Shown: positions 1-9,710, counted from the stretch's first letter. The stretch: 64,000 bases of DNA from Thiomonas sp. X19 (GCF_900089495.1 NZ_LT605203.1:4495944-4559943), one strand, 5' to 3'. Numbers and translations are program-made. Notes: generated by a model not told the origin, from the letters alone.

Positions 1-618
1 CGTCAAATTGCCTGCAGTAATCGAGAATGTTCCACCAGCAGCGGTGTAATCACCGGGCGCTAAAGTCAAATTACCAAGTTCACCAGCTCCAGGGCTAGGG
101 CCTGGCGCCAAGGATTGCAGATAATTATAGGCAGTGCGTGCATCCGATTGTGCTTGGGTCGCGATCGCAAGGGTTTGCGTTGTTCCTGGCGCCGGGGGAC
201 CGCAATCAATGGTTCCCGTGACCTGTCCTATATTCAGGGGTGTTTCGGTATAGACGGTACCCGTGCTATCGTGGAAACCAGTGATCAGGGTGCATGCGGC
301 CGTTGTGCCAAGATCGCCAGCAACGATGGTATTAATTCCCTGATTCGTGACTCCAGCCCCACCGCCAAATGCACCGAAAGCTGCAGCGGTTCCAAGTATG
401 CTTGCTGAAGTGGTTGGAGGGGTCGTATTTGTCGGGGTGGTCGTGTTCGTTGGTGTGGTTGCCCCTGGAGCACCAGCGCCGCCACTCGCGGCAGGTTGAA
501 CAGATGCACCTAAAATGGGATCTTTCCCCCCGCCTCCGCCACAACCGGAGAGCAGCGTTGCGAATATCACAACGAAAAGCCATCCGGCGAAATTGAAATT
601 AAAATGAGTCTTAATCAT
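1..618 (-). CDS. Ice-binding-like (DUF3494) lipoprotein, 3' end outside window
   Basis: An open frame of 206 codons runs from ATG at 618 to the window edge without a stop, so the C-terminus is missing. The N-terminus has a basic start (MIKTH), a hydrophobic stretch and a lipobox LLSGC, followed by Gly residues, so it is probably an outer-membrane or surface lipoprotein. A Thr/Pro/Asn-rich linker (about residues 45-72) leads into a domain starting near ILGTAAAFGAFGG. The phrases VTNQGINTIVAGDLGTT, ATQAQSDARTAYNYL and LTLAPGDYT are typical of the DUF3494 ice-binding/adhesin beta-helix family. In that family some members bind ice and others are surface adhesins, so antifreeze activity is not shown. 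No good Shine-Dalgarno precedes the ATG. An AT-rich stretch at about 640-715 is the likely promoter region. Confidence 0.75.
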   Translation of the reverse strand, partial: MIKTHFNFNFAGWLFVVIFATLLSGCGGGGGKDPILGASVQPAASGGAGAPGATTPTNTTTPTNTTPPTTSASILGTAAAFGAFGGGAGVTNQGINTIVAGDLGTTAACTLITGFHDSTGTVYTETPLNIGQVTGTIDCGPPAPGTTQTLAIATQAQSDARTAYNYLQSLAPGPSPGAGELGNLTLAPGDYTAAGGTFSITAGNLT

Positions 619-1135
619 CGCTGTCCACCCAATGTGTTTATTGAAATAAGAAAATATTCATTATTTTCGGTCACATTTTAATTCTATTTGGAAAAAAATA
701 ATCCGTCTGTTCGGTAGAACACATAGCGGATATCGTCAGCTCACAATCATCCAAGCCGCGTTGAGCGCTTTGTCTGCGGCATTTTTGAAACAATAGGCAA
801 TCGTGTTGAATGACGGCATGATGAACTGGGTCGAGCTTGATTTGCGTGAGTTTTGTGACGCCGAGATGCGTTGCTACACGCAATATGGGCGAGCAAGTCG
901 CAATGCAAGTGATTCCTGGCTGTCAGTGGACAGTCGGATTTGTCCCACAGCGGCCCGCTGCGAAAAATCCGCGCGGGCTGGTCAGGCAGCTCGCCGCCGT
1001 GGCATCGGCGGGGGATTTTGGCGGCCGCAAACCTGAACCTGGTCTTTGGCGGCCTTGGCACCACTGGGTGGAGCCGATGAAAAGCTCATGTCGCCACAAT
1101 CGGTTGGGTCGAGGCGAGGTCCATGGCGTTGTGGA
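619..1135. other. Intergenic region, no convincing gene
   Basis: About 500 bases separate the DUF3494 lipoprotein from cadR. Positions 640-715 are strikingly AT-rich for this genome and probably hold the lipoprotein promoter. The rest is GC-rich, and I recognise no protein in its overlapping open frames. Confidence 0.5.
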
Positions 1136-1588
1136 TTACGCCTGTTGGACAGTCTCTGAAACGGGTTCCGCCTGGCATTCGCAGGGCTCGCCAGCCGCAG
1201 CGTGCTGCAGGTTCTGCAGGATGCCGCATGCGCTCGCCGTCTGGTTGGCCTGGCAGGTCTCGCGCAGTGCGTGCAACAGCCGCTCCAGTTGGCGCAGCGA
1301 CTCGGCCTGATGGTGAATGCGGGCGATCTGCTCGTCAATCAGATGGTTGATGGCGTCGCAAGCCGATTCAGGATGCTCCTGAAAGCTGCGCAACACGCGC
1401 ACATCCGGCAGGCCCATGCCCAGCGAGCGACAGTGGCGAATGAAGTTGAGCTGCACCAGGTGGTCGCTGTTGTAGTTGCGATAGCCGTTGCCCTCGCGGG
1501 CGGGCGCGTCCAGCAAGCCTTCGCGCTCGTAAAAACGCACCGTCTCCACGTCGCAGTGGCCGCGCTGCGCCAACTCGCCGATTCGCAT
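1136..1588 (-). CDS. cadR: Cd(II)/Pb(II)-responsive MerR-family regulator
   Basis: 150 aa. The N-terminal MerR winged helix (MRIGELAQR, VETVRFYEREGLL) is followed by the long dimerisation helix and a metal-binding tail. Cys77 (ESACDAI), Cys112 and Cys121 (ETCQ...ACGILQNL) correspond to the metal-binding cysteines of the CadR/PbrR group, and a further CEC pair lies near the C-terminus. The gene diverges from cadA, with an 88-bp gap that contains a MerR-type promoter/operator. In this family the protein twists the overlong promoter spacer when Cd, Pb or Zn is bound and so switches on the adjacent P-type ATPase. The exact metal preference cannot be read from sequence. Confidence 0.88.
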   Translation of the reverse strand: MRIGELAQRGHCDVETVRFYEREGLLDAPAREGNGYRNYNSDHLVQLNFIRHCRSLGMGLPDVRVLRSFQEHPESACDAINHLIDEQIARIHHQAESLRQLERLLHALRETCQANQTASACGILQNLQHAAAGEPCECQAEPVSETVQQA

Positions 1589-1616
1589 GATGCATTCCCC
1601 TGTCGTGTAAAGGCAC

Positions 1617-1647
1617 TTGACCCTGTAGCAGGTACAGGCTGTTCAAT
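1617..1647 (+). promoter_or_regulatory. MerR-type cadA promoter with CadR operator
   Basis: A -35 box TTGACC (1617-1622) is followed after 19 bp by a weak -10-like TTCAAT (1642-1647). The long spacer contains the near-perfect dyad ACCCTGTA-N5-TACAGGCT (1620-1640). A long spacer with a centred dyad is the hallmark of MerR-regulated metal promoters. It lies 30 bp upstream of the cadA ATG and between the two divergent genes. Confidence 0.75.
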
Positions 1648-1676
1648 GATCGCACTGTTCACCGAGATCCGCCGCC

Positions 1677-4046
1677 ATGAGCCCGCACGACCCCACCAGC
1701 ACAGCGTTACGCCTGCCTGTTCAAACACCCGAACATGGCCACGCCTGTGGCCACGATCATGGTCACCACCACGGCCCTGAAGCCCATGCCCATGCCGCGG
1801 CCGATCCCTGCTGCGCCCCGGCGACGCAGGCCGACTGCCCCGCGGGGGCGTGCAAAACCAATCCGCCACCCGAAGGGACGAGCCGGGTTCGCTACCGCAT
1901 CGACAAGATGGACTGCCCCACCGAGGAGCGCCTGATCCGCAACAGGCTGGAGGCCTTGCCCGGTGTCGTGCAGCTCGACTTCGACCTCCTGCAACGGGAA
2001 CTCACGGTGTATCACCGTTTGGACCAGCCGCAGGAGATTGCCGCAGCGCTGAACAAGCTGGACATGGCGCCAAGCCTGCTTGAAGCCAATGCGCCGGCGT
2101 CCGTGCTTCCCCCCGCCCTCAGTCCACGGCAAAAAGGTCTGCTCGCCGTGGCTGGGGCCGCCGCCGTCGCGGCCGAGGTCATCGCCTGGTCGAGCGGACA
2201 AGAGGCCTCGTGGATGGTGATGGCGCTTGCCGCCTTGTCCGTCCTCAGCGCCGGTCTGCCCACCCTCAAAAAGGGCTGGATCGCGCTCAGGAACCTGACC
2301 CTCAACATCGACTTCCTGATGTCCATCGCCGTGGCCGGGGCCGTGGCGTTCGGCAAGTGGCCGGAAGCGGCGATGGTGGTGTTCCTGTTCGCCGCGGCCG
2401 AGGCGATCGAGGCGCTGTCGCTGGAGCGCGCCCGCAACGCGATCAGGGCGCTCACGGCCATGGCGCCGGAAACCGCCGAGGTCAAGGCTGGCGAGGCCTG
2501 GCAGACCAAGCCGGTGGCCGAGGTGGACGTCGGCAGCCGCATCCGGGTGCGCACCGGCGCGCGGGTGCCGCTGGACGCACGCGTCGCGTCCGGCCGCGCG
2601 GCGCTGAACCAGGCGCCGATCACCGGCGAAAGCCTGCCCGTGGACAAGCAAGCGGGCGACCTGCTGTATGCCGGCAGCATCGTTGCCGATGGCGTGGTGG
2701 AAGCCAGCGTCACGGCCTCGGCCGGTGACAGCACCTTGGCCCGCATCGCCCTGGCCATCCAGAGCGCGCAGTCACAGCGCGCGCCGACCCAGCGTTTCGT
2801 CGATCAATTCGCGCGCTGCTACACCCCCGCGGTGGTGGTCTTCGCCATCGCCGTGGCCATTCTCGGCCCGCTGCTGAGCGGTGGCGACTGGAATTCCTGG
2901 CTGTACGAGGCCCTGGTGATGCTGGTCATCGCCTGCCCTTGCGCCTTGGTGGTCTCCACCCCGGTCACGGTGGTCAGCGGCCTCACGGCGGCGGCCCGGC
3001 GGGGCATCCTCATCAAGGGCGGGGTTTATCTGGAAGGCGGTCGGCTGCTCAAAGCCGTGGCGCTCGACAAGACCGGCACGCTGACCCGCGGCAAGCCCGC
3101 GCTGAGCGACGCCATCCCGCTTGGCGCCATGCCCATCGCGCAGGCCTTGCAAATCGCCGCCAGCCTCGACGATCGCAGCACCCATCCGGTCGCCCAGGCG
3201 CTGGTTGCCGGCTGGCGCGAGCAGCAGCCGGGTGCCACAGTCATGCCCGTCGATGATTTCGGCGTGCTGCAAGGGCGCGGCGTCAAGGGCAGCGTCGCCG
3301 GCCAGCTCTGGCATCTGGGCAATCACCGCCTGGCCGAAGACATCGGGGTGTGTTCGGCAGCGCTGGAGGCGCGGCTTGCCATCCTGGAAAATGCCGGCAA
3401 AACCGCCATCGTGCTGTGCGACGCGGCCGGTCCGGTGGCCGTGTTTGGCGTCGCCGACACCCTCAGGCCGGAGAGCGCGCAGGCCGTTGCGGCCCTCAAG
3501 GCGCTGGGTGTCGAACCGGTCATGCTGACTGGCGACAACCCGGCCACGGCACAGGCGATTGCCGCCCAGCTCGGCATCAAGGATGCGCGCGGCAATCTGC
3601 TGCCGCAGGACAAGCAGGCCGCCGTTGCCGAACTGCATGCGCGCTACGGTTCCGTCGGCATGGTCGGCGACGGCGTGAACGATGCGCCGGCGCTGGCACG
3701 CGCGAACATCGGCTTCGCCATGGGGGCGGCCGGCACCGCCACCGCGCTGGAAACCGCCGATGTCGCCATCATGGACGACGACCCGCGCAAGATCGCCGAC
3801 TTCATCCGCTTGAGCCGGCGTACCGCCGCGATTCTCAAGCAGAACATCGCCCTGGCGCTGGGCATCAAGGCGGTGTTCTTTGCCTTGGCCCTGAGCGGCG
3901 TGGCGACCTTGTGGATGGCTGTGTTCGCCGACACCGGGGCCAGCCTGCTGGTGGTGTTCAACGGCATGCGATTGCTGCGCGAGACCTCGCTGCGCCAGAC
4001 GCCGCGAATATGTCCACCTGGCCTCACGGTGGCGCAGCGGTCTTGA
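1677..4046 (+). CDS. cadA: Cd/Zn/Pb-exporting P1B-type ATPase
   Basis: 789 aa, inner-membrane heavy-metal efflux pump. The N-terminus (about residues 18-60) is His/Cys-rich, followed by one heavy-metal-associated domain with MDCPTEE at 78-84, the variant seen in Zn/Cd/Pb pumps. The core motifs occur in the expected order: TGES near 316, the intramembrane CPC (IACPCALV) near 420, the phosphorylation site DKTGTLTRG near 464, the HP motif (STHPVAQ) near 502, and GDGVNDAPAL near 664. It is transcribed away from cadR from the MerR-type promoter upstream and converges with the czc operon, whose last stop codon lies 36 bp away. It probably exports Cd2+, Zn2+ or Pb2+ to the periplasm, where the RND system could take over. 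Confidence 0.93.
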   Translation: MSPHDPTSTALRLPVQTPEHGHACGHDHGHHHGPEAHAHAAADPCCAPATQADCPAGACKTNPPPEGTSRVRYRIDKMDCPTEERLIRNRLEALPGVVQLDFDLLQRELTVYHRLDQPQEIAAALNKLDMAPSLLEANAPASVLPPALSPRQKGLLAVAGAAAVAAEVIAWSSGQEASWMVMALAALSVLSAGLPTLKKGWIALRNLTLNIDFLMSIAVAGAVAFGKWPEAAMVVFLFAAAEAIEALSLERARNAIRALTAMAPETAEVKAGEAWQTKPVAEVDVGSRIRVRTGARVPLDARVASGRAALNQAPITGESLPVDKQAGDLLYAGSIVADGVVEASVTASAGDSTLARIALAIQSAQSQRAPTQRFVDQFARCYTPAVVVFAIAVAILGPLLSGGDWNSWLYEALVMLVIACPCALVVSTPVTVVSGLTAAARRGILIKGGVYLEGGRLLKAVALDKTGTLTRGKPALSDAIPLGAMPIAQALQIAASLDDRSTHPVAQALVAGWREQQPGATVMPVDDFGVLQGRGVKGSVAGQLWHLGNHRLAEDIGVCSAALEARLAILENAGKTAIVLCDAAGPVAVFGVADTLRPESAQAVAALKALGVEPVMLTGDNPATAQAIAAQLGIKDARGNLLPQDKQAAVAELHARYGSVGMVGDGVNDAPALARANIGFAMGAAGTATALETADVAIMDDDPRKIADFIRLSRRTAAILKQNIALALGIKAVFFALALSGVATLWMAVFADTGASLLVVFNGMRLLRETSLRQTPRICPPGLTVAQRS

Positions 4047-4081
4047 CCGGCTGATCCGCATGGAGAACACGTCAATCGGGC

Positions 4082-5488
4082 TCAGTCGGGGTTTGCCGCA
4101 GGCATCACTGCTGCGCTGGATGACGCATCGAACAGCAGCCCGGCCTGCAGCTTGAGCAGCGCCGCCGACTGGGCGGCGTCGAAGCGTGATTGCAGCGCCT
4201 GCCGCACCGCGTCGAGCGCGCTGCGGCGGGCCAGCAGCCAGTCGGAGATGCCCGCTTCGCCCAACTGGTAGGCGCGCAGCATGCGGGCACTGGCCTGAGT
4301 CTGCACCTGCGCGGCCCGATCCATCGCCTTCACGCCCGCAGCCTGCGATTGCGCGGTCGCCAAGAGCCGCTGGAATTCGGCCAGCGTCACGGCCTGGGTG
4401 TCGCGCAAGCGCCATTGCGCGGCATCGACTTCAGCCAGTGCGGCGCGCTCGGTCGAAACCCGCGCCGGGCCGCCGAAGGGCATGGAGAACTGCAGGCCGA
4501 TGATGCGTTCGCGACCGCCGCGATCGGAGCCAACGTAGGCTCCCACCGTTGGCTGCGGGGTGCGCGCGGCGGTGGCCTGCCCAGCCTTTGCCTGCGCCTG
4601 TTGCAGCGCGGCGCGGTTGCGCGCGAGGGTGACGCTGTTTTGTTCGACGAGGGCGCGCAGGGCGTCGGCCGGCTGATCGGGCAGGGCGAGCTGCGCCGTG
4701 CTCCCCGCCTGCCCGCTCAGGGTGGTGTCGCCCGCGAGCGCGGGATAGCGCGCCTCCAGCGCGGCGCGGCTGCTCGACGCCAGCCCTTGCGCCAGCAACA
4801 GCGCCGACTGCGCGCGCGCTTCCTCGGCCTGCATCTGCTCCAGTTCGAGCACGCTGGCGTCGCCCAGCGCCTTGCGGCGCTGCAAGGCCTGCACCTGCCC
4901 CTGCATCAAGCTGAGGTTCTGCTGCGCCAGTGCCGCCTCGGCCTGGGCGCGCTGCGCGGCGAACCAGGCGGCGAGCACATCGGTCAACAGCTGTTGCCGC
5001 GCGCCGACCAACCCGGCGTTGGCCGATGTGGTCAAGGCGTCCGCCAGGCGGATGTCGGCCTGCGCCTGCGAGGGCAGGCGGATCTGACGGTTGAGCAGCA
5101 ACTGCCATTCGGCGTAGTTGCCGTTGTCCGGCGGGGCGTCGACGCGGCGCTGCTGCACCTGCGCCTGGCCGGTGAACTCCTGTGTGCCGGAGCGCAGCAC
5201 CTGGCCGTTTTGCAAGGCGGCCTGCTGCATGGCCTGCGCCTCGTGCAGCAGGGGCGTGTCGGCCAGCAGCCGGTCGAGCTGGGCGAATTGCGGCAGCGTG
5301 GGGCGCGGCAGGGCGCTCAACTGCGGCAGCATGTCCTGCGACATCGTGGCAGGAAGCGTTTGCGCCGACGGCTTGACGGGCGAAGCAGACTGGAGCGTAC
5401 CGGCCAGCGCCGGTGCCGACGTGGTGAACAGCAGCGCCAGCGCGGCCACCAGGGCGCGCAGGGCGAAGGGTTGCGAGGTGAAGTGCAT
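4082..5488 (-). CDS. czcC: CzcC-type outer membrane efflux protein
   Basis: 468 aa. I chose the ATG at 5488 because it overlaps the czcA stop (ATGA) and starts a proper signal peptide (MHFTSQPFALRALVAALA... ending near APALAG). Longer frames upstream are only read-through of the overlapping czcA DNA. The body has two long alpha-helical, Ala/Gln-rich repeats, as expected for TolC/OMF-family channels. This would be the outer-membrane exit duct for the CzcB-CzcA pump and is the last gene of the operon. Confidence 0.85.
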   Translation of the reverse strand: MHFTSQPFALRALVAALALLFTTSAPALAGTLQSASPVKPSAQTLPATMSQDMLPQLSALPRPTLPQFAQLDRLLADTPLLHEAQAMQQAALQNGQVLRSGTQEFTGQAQVQQRRVDAPPDNGNYAEWQLLLNRQIRLPSQAQADIRLADALTTSANAGLVGARQQLLTDVLAAWFAAQRAQAEAALAQQNLSLMQGQVQALQRRKALGDASVLELEQMQAEEARAQSALLLAQGLASSSRAALEARYPALAGDTTLSGQAGSTAQLALPDQPADALRALVEQNSVTLARNRAALQQAQAKAGQATAARTPQPTVGAYVGSDRGGRERIIGLQFSMPFGGPARVSTERAALAEVDAAQWRLRDTQAVTLAEFQRLLATAQSQAAGVKAMDRAAQVQTQASARMLRAYQLGEAGISDWLLARRSALDAVRQALQSRFDAAQSAALLKLQAGLLFDASSSAAVMPAANPD

Positions 5489-8400
5489 CAGACGTTCTCC
5501 GTCGGGTTGGCCGCGACTTCGGCTTCGCGCTCCTTGCGCGGCAGGCCGAAGCGGGCGAACAGCAGGGGCAGCAGCACCAGGGTCAGGGCGGTGGAGCTCA
5601 GCAGCCCGCCGACCACGACGATGGCCAGCGGTTTCTGGATTTCCGAGCCCGGCCCGGTGGCCGACAGCAGTGGGATGAGGCTGAGCGCGGTGATGGTGGC
5701 GGTCATCATCACCGGCCGCAGGCGGCGCATGGAGCCTTCGCGCACCGCCTGCGGCAGTGGCAGGCCGCGCTGCAGCAACTCGTTGAAATGGCTGACCAGC
5801 ACCACGCCGTTGAGCACCGCAATGCCCAGCAGGGCGATGAAGCCGACCGAGGCGGGCACCGACATGTATTGCCCGCTGGCCCACAGCGCGATCACCCCGC
5901 CCACCAGCGCGAACGGGATGTTGGCGAACACCAGCACCGATTGCCGCACCGAGCCGAAGGTGGTCATCAGCAGCACGAAGATGAGCGCCAGCGCCACCGG
6001 CACCACCAGCCCCAGGCGGGCGGCGGCGCGTTGCTGGTTCTCGAACTGGCCGCCCCATTGCAGGCGCACGCCTTCGGGCAGCTTCACCTTGGTGGCGACG
6101 GCCTGCTTGGCGTCGGCGACATAGCTCACCAGGTCGCGCCCGCTGACATTGGCCTGCACCGCGGCGAAGCGGCTGCCGTCCTCATGCGCCACCAGCACCG
6201 GGCCTTGCGTGGGCATCAGCCGGGCCAGTTGCGACAGCGGATAGGCGGTGCCGCTCGGCGCGGTGATCATGACGTGCGAGAAGGCCTGCGGATTGCTGCG
6301 CAAATCGGCGCCGCCGCGCAGCAGCAAGGGCGTGCGGCGCACGCCTTCGAGCACGATGCCCTGCGGTTGGCCCTCCACCAGTGCGCGCAGGTCTTGCTGC
6401 AGGGTGATGACGTCGAAGCCGGCGCGGCCCGCGGCGAGGCGATCGACCTGCACCGTGAGGTATTGCACGCCTTCGGGCCGCGCCGCGAGCACTTCCTGCG
6501 CGCCGGGCACGTTCTTGAGCACCTGCGCGACTTGTTGCGACAAGTCGCCGAGATGGGCGATGTCGGGGCCGAAGATTTTCACCACCAGATCGCCACGGCT
6601 TCCGGTGAGCATTTCCGACACGCGCATTTCAATCGGCTGGGTGAAGCCGAAGTTCACGCCGGGAAAGCGCTCCAGGATCTTGCGCATGGCCGCGATCACG
6701 TCGTTCTTGCTGCCGCGCCACTGCGACGCCGGTTTGAGCACGAGGAAGGTGTCGGTCTCGTTCAGCCCCATCGGGTCGAGGCCGAGGTCGTCCGAGCCGC
6801 TGCGGGCGACGATGGACTTGATCTCGGGTATCTCTTTCAGCAGCGCCTGCTGTACCCGCAGGTCGAGCGCGGCGGTTGCGCCCAGGCTGACCGAGGGCAG
6901 CTTTTGCAACTGCACGATCACGTCACCTTCATCGAGCGTGGGCATGAAGGTCTTGCCGACGCGGGTATAGGCCCAGCCCGCGGCGACCAGCGAGAGCAGC
7001 GACACCACCACCACGATGCGGCTGTGGGCGAAGCTCCAGTTCAGCACGCGCTCATAGCCCGCGGAGAGTTTGCGCACCAGCCAGGGGTCGCTGTGCGGCA
7101 TGGTTTTCAATAAGAGCGACGCCATCACCGGCACGATGGTGAGCGCAATGAGCAGCGACGCGCCCAGCGCGAACACGATGGTCAGCGCCACCGGGCGGAA
7201 CAGCTTGCCCTCCAGCCCTTCAAGGGTGAGCAGGGGCAGGAACACGATGGCGATGATGGCCACGCCCGCCAGCACCGGGCCGGACACTTCCGACACCCCG
7301 CGCATGATGCGTCCCAGGCGGTCGGTGGTCGCGGCGCCGGGGTTGCGGTCAGGCGCTTTTTCCGGGTCGTGGCTCATGTGGTTGACCAGGTTTTCCACCA
7401 CCACCACGGCGGCGTCGACCAGCATGCCCAGCGCAATCGCCAGCCCGCCCAGGCTCATCAGGTTGGCGCTCAAACCCGCCCAGCGCATGAGGATGAACGT
7501 GGCCAGCGCCGACAGCGGCAGCGTGATGGCCACCACCAGCGCCGCGCGCCAGTTGCCGAGGAACAGCAGCAGCATCACCACCACCAGCACCACGGCCTCG
7601 CCCAACGCTTCGAGTACCGTGCCCACGGCGCGCTCGACCAACTGGCTGCGGTCATAGAACACCTGGATTTTCATGCCTTGCGGCAAGCGCGGTTCGAGTT
7701 CGGCGAGGCGCGATTTCACGCCGTGAATCACCTGCTGCGCATTCGCGCCGCGCAGGCCGAGCACGATGCCTTCCACCGCTTCGCCCTTGCCATCGGCAGT
7801 GACGATGCCGTAGCGCGTGCTGCTGTCCACGCTCACCTGCGCCACGTCGCTCACCCGCACGGGCGTGCCGCGCACGTTGGCGACGACGCTGTTGCGAATG
7901 TCGTCGGCATTGGCGAAGGCGCCTTGCACCCGCACGATGCGCGTTTCTTCACCCTCGTCCAGGCGGCCCGCGCCGTCATTGCTGTTGTTGGTCTGCAGCG
8001 CAGTGCGCAACTGGTTGAGCGACAGTCCCCAGGCCGAGAGTCTGGCCGGGTCGGGCTGCACGGCGAAGGCGCGCACGTCGCCGCCGAGCATGTTGACATC
8101 GGCCACGCCGGGCACGGTGCGCAGCGCAGGGCGGATGAGCCATTGCAGCGCGCTGCGCTTTTGCTCCAGCGTCGCATCGCCTGCGATGGTGAACATGAAC
8201 AGGTCCGACAAGGGCGTGGTGATCGGTGCGAGCCCGCCCATCGCCAAGGGCGGCAGGTCGCCACGCACATTGGCCAGCGCCTCGGCCACCTGCTGCCGCG
8301 CCCAGTACACATCGGTGCCTTCGGCGAAGTCCACGGTGATGTCGGCAATGCCGTACTTCGACACCGAGCGCACGATGCGCTTGTTGGCGATGCCCAGCAC

Positions 8401-8619
8401 CTCCTGCTCGATGGGCAGGACGATGCGCGTCTCCACCTCTTCCGGCGTCATGCCCGGCGCCTTCATGATGATCTTCACCTGCGGCGACGAGACATCGGGA
8501 AAGGCGTCGATGGGCAGCGCGCGCCAGGCAAAGATGCCGCCCACCACCAGCGCCAGCGTGGCGCCGATGGTCAGCAGGCGCTGGCGCAGCGCGCCATGCG
8601 TCAATGACATGAGATTCAT
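5488..8619 (-). CDS. czcA: HME-RND heavy-metal efflux transporter, CzcA family
   Basis: 1043 aa, the usual length for the family, with the RND layout of one TM helix, a large periplasmic loop, six TM helices, a second loop and five TM helices. The start MNLMSLTHGALRQR and the phrase PIDAFPDVSSPQV are typical of heavy-metal RND pumps. The TM4 motif reads GLAIALGMLVDAAVVVVEN. The conserved VD..V..EN is present, but the earlier Asp of classical CzcA (DFG..VDG) is replaced, which is closer to the CusA-like pattern. Substrate could therefore be divalent (Co, Zn, Cd) or monovalent (Cu, Ag) cations. The start overlaps the czcB stop by four bases and the stop overlaps czcC, so all three are translationally coupled. 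Confidence 0.9.
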   Translation of the reverse strand: MNLMSLTHGALRQRLLTIGATLALVVGGIFAWRALPIDAFPDVSSPQVKIIMKAPGMTPEEVETRIVLPIEQEVLGIANKRIVRSVSKYGIADITVDFAEGTDVYWARQQVAEALANVRGDLPPLAMGGLAPITTPLSDLFMFTIAGDATLEQKRSALQWLIRPALRTVPGVADVNMLGGDVRAFAVQPDPARLSAWGLSLNQLRTALQTNNSNDGAGRLDEGEETRIVRVQGAFANADDIRNSVVANVRGTPVRVSDVAQVSVDSSTRYGIVTADGKGEAVEGIVLGLRGANAQQVIHGVKSRLAELEPRLPQGMKIQVFYDRSQLVERAVGTVLEALGEAVVLVVVMLLLFLGNWRAALVVAITLPLSALATFILMRWAGLSANLMSLGGLAIALGMLVDAAVVVVENLVNHMSHDPEKAPDRNPGAATTDRLGRIMRGVSEVSGPVLAGVAIIAIVFLPLLTLEGLEGKLFRPVALTIVFALGASLLIALTIVPVMASLLLKTMPHSDPWLVRKLSAGYERVLNWSFAHSRIVVVVSLLSLVAAGWAYTRVGKTFMPTLDEGDVIVQLQKLPSVSLGATAALDLRVQQALLKEIPEIKSIVARSGSDDLGLDPMGLNETDTFLVLKPASQWRGSKNDVIAAMRKILERFPGVNFGFTQPIEMRVSEMLTGSRGDLVVKIFGPDIAHLGDLSQQVAQVLKNVPGAQEVLAARPEGVQYLTVQVDRLAAGRAGFDVITLQQDLRALVEGQPQGIVLEGVRRTPLLLRGGADLRSNPQAFSHVMITAPSGTAYPLSQLARLMPTQGPVLVAHEDGSRFAAVQANVSGRDLVSYVADAKQAVATKVKLPEGVRLQWGGQFENQQRAAARLGLVVPVALALIFVLLMTTFGSVRQSVLVFANIPFALVGGVIALWASGQYMSVPASVGFIALLGIAVLNGVVLVSHFNELLQRGLPLPQAVREGSMRRLRPVMMTATITALSLIPLLSATGPGSEIQKPLAIVVVGGLLSSTALTLVLLPLLFARFGLPRKEREAEVAANPTENV

Positions 8620-9710
8620 GAGGCCACCTCGCCCGCAGCCGCCTTGATCGCCACCACGCCGGTGGCCGCGACCTTGTCGCCCGCCTTGAGCGCGCCGCTG
8701 ACCATCACCGCGTCATTCAAGCGTCCGGCAACGGTGACGGGCACGATGCGAAAGCCCGACTTGTCGGAGACAAGCACGGCGTCACGTCCGTTGATCTGCG
8801 TCACGGCTGCCGGGGGCACGCGCCACACTCCGGCTCGCGCCGGCAGGCTCAGGCGCGCCAGCACCACGGCGCCGGCCTGCAAGCCGCCGGGCTGGGTGAC
8901 GCGCACCCGCAGCAGCACGCTCTGCCCTGCATTCAACGCGGTGGATTTGGCCCGCACCACGCCTTGCGCCTGCAGCTCCGGCACGGTCACCGCCGCGCCG
9001 ACCTGCAGCGCCGCGGCCTGCTGCGGGCTGGCGTCGATCTCCAGCCAGAGCTGGCCTTGCTGAGCGATGCGGAACAGCGGCGCGGCCATGTCCACCCGCT
9101 GCCCGGGCAGTGCGCTGGTTTCGGTGATGACCCCGGTGATGGGCGCGCGCAGCACGGCGACGCCATTCAGCCCGGCGCCACCCGCGGCCAGCTTGAGCGC
9201 CAGATCGCGCTCGGCCAGCATGGCCTGCGCCTCGCGGTTCTGGGCGCGGGCAGTGTCCAGCCGGGCGCTGGGCACGATGCCTTCGTTCACCAGCGCGGTG
9301 TCGCGCTGCAGCTGGCGCTGCGCCAGATCGCGGCGGCTTTGCGCGTCGCTGCGCTCGCGTTGCAACTGGGCGATTTGCGGGCTGCTGAGTTCGGCCAGCG
9401 GCTGGCCGCTTGTCACCGCGTCGCCGGGGTTCACCAGCAGGCGGGTGACCAGCCCGGCGGCGGGCGCGGCCACCACGGCCTGCTGCGACAGCGGCACCGT
9501 CACGCGGGCGGGCAGATCGATCTGTGCGGCGGTGGCGGCCTGCACCAGCGCCAGGCGCACGCCCAGCGCGGTTTGCTGGTCGGCGGAGATGGCGATGACG
9601 CCGGGAGAGGCTGCGGTGGCCGTGGCGGGCAAGGCAGTGAGCGCAAGGCCCAACAGGGCAGCGGACAGGGAGCCCGCAAGCGGCGTGCGCGAAAAGACGA
9701 TGTGAGACAT
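8616..9710 (-). CDS. czcB: CzcB-type periplasmic membrane-fusion protein
   Basis: 364 aa. A signal sequence (residues about 1-33, ending ATATAAS) is followed by the RND adaptor layout: a lipoyl-like half-motif (VVAAPAAGLVTRLLVNPGDAV), a helical hairpin (PQIAQLQRERSDAQSRRDLA), the second half (VLRAPITGVITE), then beta-barrel and membrane-proximal segments. No N- or C-terminal His-rich metal domain of classical CzcB is present. It links czcA in the inner membrane to czcC. It overlaps czcA by four bases. Confidence 0.88.
   Translation of the reverse strand: MSHIVFSRTPLAGSLSAALLGLALTALPATATAASPGVIAISADQQTALGVRLALVQAATAAQIDLPARVTVPLSQQAVVAAPAAGLVTRLLVNPGDAVTSGQPLAELSSPQIAQLQRERSDAQSRRDLAQRQLQRDTALVNEGIVPSARLDTARAQNREAQAMLAERDLALKLAAGGAGLNGVAVLRAPITGVITETSALPGQRVDMAAPLFRIAQQGQLWLEIDASPQQAAALQVGAAVTVPELQAQGVVRAKSTALNAGQSVLLRVRVTQPGGLQAGAVVLARLSLPARAGVWRVPPAAVTQINGRDAVLVSDKSGFRIVPVTVAGRLNDAVMVSGALKAGDKVAATGVVAIKAAAGEVAS

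Noticed and set aside
7369..8607. A 412-codon plus-strand frame antisense to czcA with many His residues, which could be mistaken for a metal-binding protein.
   Set aside because: The His codons are complements of the frequent GTG/ATG codons of the RND gene; there is no start signal or family match.
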